Source: an uncultured Porphyromonadaceae bacterium | Lineage (GTDB): Bacteria > Bacteroidota > Bacteroidia > Bacteroidales > Muribaculaceae | NCBI GenBank assembly: GCA_947177405.1 | Contig: CAMWUJ010000008.1 | Span: forward strand, 1-60,831 | Direction of reading: 5' to 3' | Length of the DNA stretch: 60,831 nt | Shown: in pieces, positions 58,359 through 60,831 of the stretch | How the letters are laid out: every line of letters begins with the position of its first letter | Numbering within the stretch: position 1 is the first letter of the stretch | Made by a program: the position numbers and the translations under genes | Notes under the pieces: model-generated | Told to the model about the DNA's origin: nothing | Seen by the model: only the letters and a program-made list of their open reading frames with translations | Database searches by the model: none

Positions 58359-60563
58359 TTATTCGTGCACAACGCGGTCGTTTAATTCGGCAAGCTTGCC
58401 TGAATTCCAACGTTCAGTAGTTCCAACGAGATAACCTGTGATGCGTTGTATTGTCTCAAAATGAGAGCCACATTTGGGACAGTGATCAACATTTTTTTCT
58501 GCGTTCTCATATCCGCACTTCGGGCAGTGATTACGATTATGATTCACCGATCCATAACCAAGATTATATTTATCCATCATATCGACAATCTGCATGATGG
58601 ATTCTTCATTGTGAGTGGCATCGCCATCAATCTCAACATAAAAAATATGGCCTCCCCTTGTAAGTTCGTGATAAGGAGCCTCTACCTTCGCCTTGTGTCG
58701 TGGAGAACAATGGTAATAGACCGGAACATGATTTGAATTGGTATAGTAGTCTTTGTCGGTCACCCCGGGAATTACTCCGAATGTTTTACGATCTTTTTTC
58801 GTAAACTTCCCTGATAATCCTTCAGCAGGAGTGGCAAGTACAGAATAATTATGTCCGTATTCCTCGCAATATTCATTAACACGGCTACGCATATGTTTGA
58901 CAATCTTAAGCCCCAATGTCTGAGATTCCTGACTTTCACCATGATGTTTGCCCGTTAGGGCAACAAGACATTCTGCAAGACCGATAAATCCGATTCCAAG
59001 GGTGCCTTGATTAATTACCGGTTCGATTGTATCATTTTTATCGAGTTCAGATGCTCCATTCCAGAGCACGCTCATAACAAGCGGGAATTGCTTGGCTAAA
59101 GCTGTCTTCTGGAATTCGAATCGCTCATTGAGCTGTAAAGCTGTTATATCAAGAACATTATCCAACTTTTCAAAGAATTTTGCAATGCGTTCTTCTTTAT
59201 TCTGGATATTCATACATTCTATGGCAAGTCGAACTATATTTACGGTTGAAAAAGATAGGTTACCTCTTCCTATAGATGTCTTTTCTCCATATCTATTCTC
59301 AAATACACGTGTTCGACAGCCCATGGTAGCAACTTCATATTTATACCTTTCCGGATCATCGGCACGCCATTTTTCATGATGATTGAATGATGCGTCCAGA
59401 TTTAAGAAATTGGGGAAGAAACGACGGGCGGTTACTTTGCATGCCAGTTTATAAAGATCATAATTGGGATCTTCCGGGAGATAGGAAACCCCACGTTTTT
59501 TCTTCCAGATTTGAATCGGGAAAATAGCGGTGGCGCCGTTTCCAACCCCTTCATATGTTGAATTAAGGAGTTCGCGTATCACGCAACGACCTTCGGCAGA
59601 AGTATCCGTGCCATAGTTTATGGAGGAGAACACTACCTGATTGCCTCCTCGTGAATGGATTGTGTTCATATTGTGGATAAAAGCTTCCATTGCCTGGTGC
59701 ACTCTTCCCACTGTACGGTTCACAGCGTGCTGGACATATTTTTCTTCCCCTTCAAGACCTGAGAGGTCTTTATGCAGGAAATCTTTTATGGGAGTGTTAT
59801 ATAGATGGGAAAGGTCTTTTCCCACAAACTTCTCAATGTTCTTTATTTCCTCTATAAAAGAGGAACGCACGAAGGGAGCAAGATAAAAATCAAAAGCCGG
59901 AATAGCCTGCCCCCCATGCATCTCATTCTGAGCAGTTTCCAACGATATGCAGGCAATTACGCTCGCTGTTTCGATTCTCTTGGCCGGACGTGATTCCCCG
60001 TGACCGGCCACAAAACCATTGCGCAGAATCTTTTCAAGAGGATGCTGCACACAGGTCAGCGACTTAGTGGGATAATAATCTTTATCGTGAATGTGCAGAT
60101 AGTTGTTTTTAACAGCATTCTTTACTTCCGGGCTGAGAAGATAATCATCAACAAATGGCTTGGTGGTCTCGCTTGCGAATTTCATCATCATTCCTGCAGG
60201 CGAGTCAGCATTCATATTGGCATTTTCACGAGTTATGTCGTTACTTTTGGCCTCTATGATTTCGAGGAATATATCTCTTGTCTTTGCTCTTCGAGCTATC
60301 GAGCGCTGGTCGCGATAAGCTATATATCTTTTTGCTACATCCTTGCGTTTGGATTTCATCAGTTCCATCTCCACGCGATCTTGAATTTCCTCGACGGTCA
60401 TACAATTTTTCCCGCTCATTCCTACACGGTCGGTGATTCTCTGAACAAGTGATTCATCTTCACCGGATTCAGTTTGAAGCATGGCTTTCCTTATTGCGGC
60501 TTTGATTTTTTCTTCGTTATAGCCTACTACGCGGCCGTCTCGTTTTTCAACTGTCTGTATCAT
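58359..60563 (-). CDS. nrdD: Anaerobic ribonucleoside-triphosphate reductase
   Basis: NrdD reduces ribonucleoside triphosphates to deoxy forms without oxygen. The 734-residue protein starts with an ATP-cone domain (about 3-92, VEKRDGRVVGYNEEKI), then the catalytic barrel, a zinc site of four cysteines (C680, C683, C695, C698 in CPKCG pairs) and the glycyl radical glycine G710 in RITGYLVG. All are as expected. It is followed by nrdG 5 bases on. There is a strong promoter upstream. Confidence 0.98.
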   Translation of the reverse strand: MIQTVEKRDGRVVGYNEEKIKAAIRKAMLQTESGEDESLVQRITDRVGMSGKNCMTVEEIQDRVEMELMKSKRKDVAKRYIAYRDQRSIARRAKTRDIFLEIIEAKSNDITRENANMNADSPAGMMMKFASETTKPFVDDYLLSPEVKNAVKNNYLHIHDKDYYPTKSLTCVQHPLEKILRNGFVAGHGESRPAKRIETASVIACISLETAQNEMHGGQAIPAFDFYLAPFVRSSFIEEIKNIEKFVGKDLSHLYNTPIKDFLHKDLSGLEGEEKYVQHAVNRTVGRVHQAMEAFIHNMNTIHSRGGNQVVFSSINYGTDTSAEGRCVIRELLNSTYEGVGNGATAIFPIQIWKKKRGVSYLPEDPNYDLYKLACKVTARRFFPNFLNLDASFNHHEKWRADDPERYKYEVATMGCRTRVFENRYGEKTSIGRGNLSFSTVNIVRLAIECMNIQNKEERIAKFFEKLDNVLDITALQLNERFEFQKTALAKQFPLVMSVLWNGASELDKNDTIEPVINQGTLGIGFIGLAECLVALTGKHHGESQESQTLGLKIVKHMRSRVNEYCEEYGHNYSVLATPAEGLSGKFTKKDRKTFGVIPGVTDKDYYTNSNHVPVYYHCSPRHKAKVEAPYHELTRGGHIFYVEIDGDATHNEESIMQIVDMMDKYNLGYGSVNHNRNHCPKCGYENAEKNVDHCPKCGSHFETIQRITGYLVGTTERWNSGKLAELNDRVVHE

Positions 60564-60655
60564 TGCGGAGGTGACTAATAGTTTCTGCTTAAAGGTTAAT
60601 ATATTGTAATGAAAATTACACTATCTGCGATATTGCATAGCTCATTTTCACTTTG

Positions 60656-60687
60656 CAAAGATAGAACAAGAGCTTTGATTCTACAAA
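60656..60687 (-). promoter_or_regulatory. Promoter of nrdDG
   Basis: Minus-strand TATCTTTG (60663-60656) and TTTG (60687-60684) are 20 bases apart, an exact consensus match. The leader is about 85 bases. Confidence 0.72.
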
Positions 60688-60721
60688 TTTTTTAAAATAA
60701 AATTTTTTTAAAATATTTCTA

Positions 60722-60798
60722 TTTTGGAAAACTTTTGGTTATCTGATTATTTTAAATTAATTGATATATAATAAGATAATTCCTTTTTTGGAAAACTT
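60722..60798. repeat. Two direct copies of TTTTGGAAAACTT
   Basis: The 13-base sequence occurs at 60722-60734 and 60786-60798, 64 bases apart, in AT-rich DNA upstream of the nrdDG promoter. It may be a regulator site or chance in an AT-rich stretch; no gene is visible between 60688 and 60831. Confidence 0.45.
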
Positions 60799-60831
60799 AT
60801 ATTTAAATAATCATATTAAAATATGCTAAAC

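Noticed and set aside
58354-58410. A 19-residue N-terminal extension of NrdG
   Set aside because: It overlaps the end of nrdD, and the extra basic sequence is unlike NrdG starts; the ATG at 58353 is 5 bases after the nrdD stop.
1-60831. tRNA, rRNA, CRISPR, prophage, integrase or insertion sequence
   Set aside because: I looked for cloverleaf signatures, regularly spaced repeats, transposase motifs and phage genes across both strands by eye and saw none. A tRNA or CRISPR search program would be the decisive test.

Overview
This is a stretch of core chromosome from a member of Bacteroidota, most likely order Bacteroidales (gut type; I cannot fix the family from sequence alone). The evidence is convergent: many intergenic regions carry the Bacteroides-type promoter (TTTG, about 20 bases, TAnnTTTG); lpxC is fused to fabZ; there is a serine palmitoyltransferase, a DUF4295 small ribosomal-type protein beside rpmB-rpmG, a PASTA protein next to rluD, a menaquinone pathway starting from isochorismate, and a sodium-pumping methylmalonyl-CoA decarboxylase gene set. 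I see no tRNA, rRNA, CRISPR array, insertion sequence, phage gene or integrase.

Layout. 1-408: tail of a previous reading frame and a noncoding leader with a large imperfect palindrome. 0.4-7.3 kb (+): purC, a membrane PASTA protein, rluD; an EamA exporter on the minus strand; then acyltransferase, membrane metallophosphoesterase and folK. 7.4-11.9 kb (-): an LptF/LptG-family permease, tgt and dnaK. 12.3-14.8 kb: serine palmitoyltransferase, a pRiA4b ORF-3-like acidic protein and an unknown protein. 15.0-19.4 kb (-): mce-mmdA-oadG-biotin carrier-oadB, the propionate branch of succinate fermentation. 19.7-22.8 kb (+): lpxD-lpxC/fabZ-lpxA for lipid A. 22.9-35.0 kb (-): a Crp/Fnr regulator, then a tightly packed array nadE-tsaC-sugar transferase-clc-fmt-menD-menB-menC-menE. 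35.2-38.4 kb: a small outer-membrane barrel, then DUF4295-rpmG-rpmB and cinA-tsaD (-). 38.7-47.7 kb (+): tamB-like, patatin, intracellular GH13 amylase, prs and a PepSY-like secreted protein. 47.8-53.3 kb (-): an M13 peptidase, menF-rimO-ftsY. 53.4-57.2 kb (-): outer-membrane barrel receptor-PadR-PspC cassette with a palindromic site at its promoter. 57.3-60.6 kb (-): an unknown membrane protein and the anaerobic ribonucleotide reductase nrdD-nrdG.

Together the genes describe an anaerobe that makes menaquinone for fumarate respiration, decarboxylates methylmalonyl-CoA to propionyl-CoA with sodium export, reduces ribonucleotides through an oxygen-sensitive glycyl radical, and builds lipid A and sphingolipids. 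Most of the window is ordinary housekeeping. The parts that deserve a second look are the PadR/PspC/receptor cassette with its operator, a queuine transglycosylase without its zinc cysteines, a CLC protein with a channel-like residue at the internal proton site, a very compact MenE, a CinA without its first domain, signs that two gene blocks (ribosomal protein-ftsY and menaquinone) have been rearranged, and the palindrome before purC. I did not find a clearly new defence, mobile or biosynthetic system.
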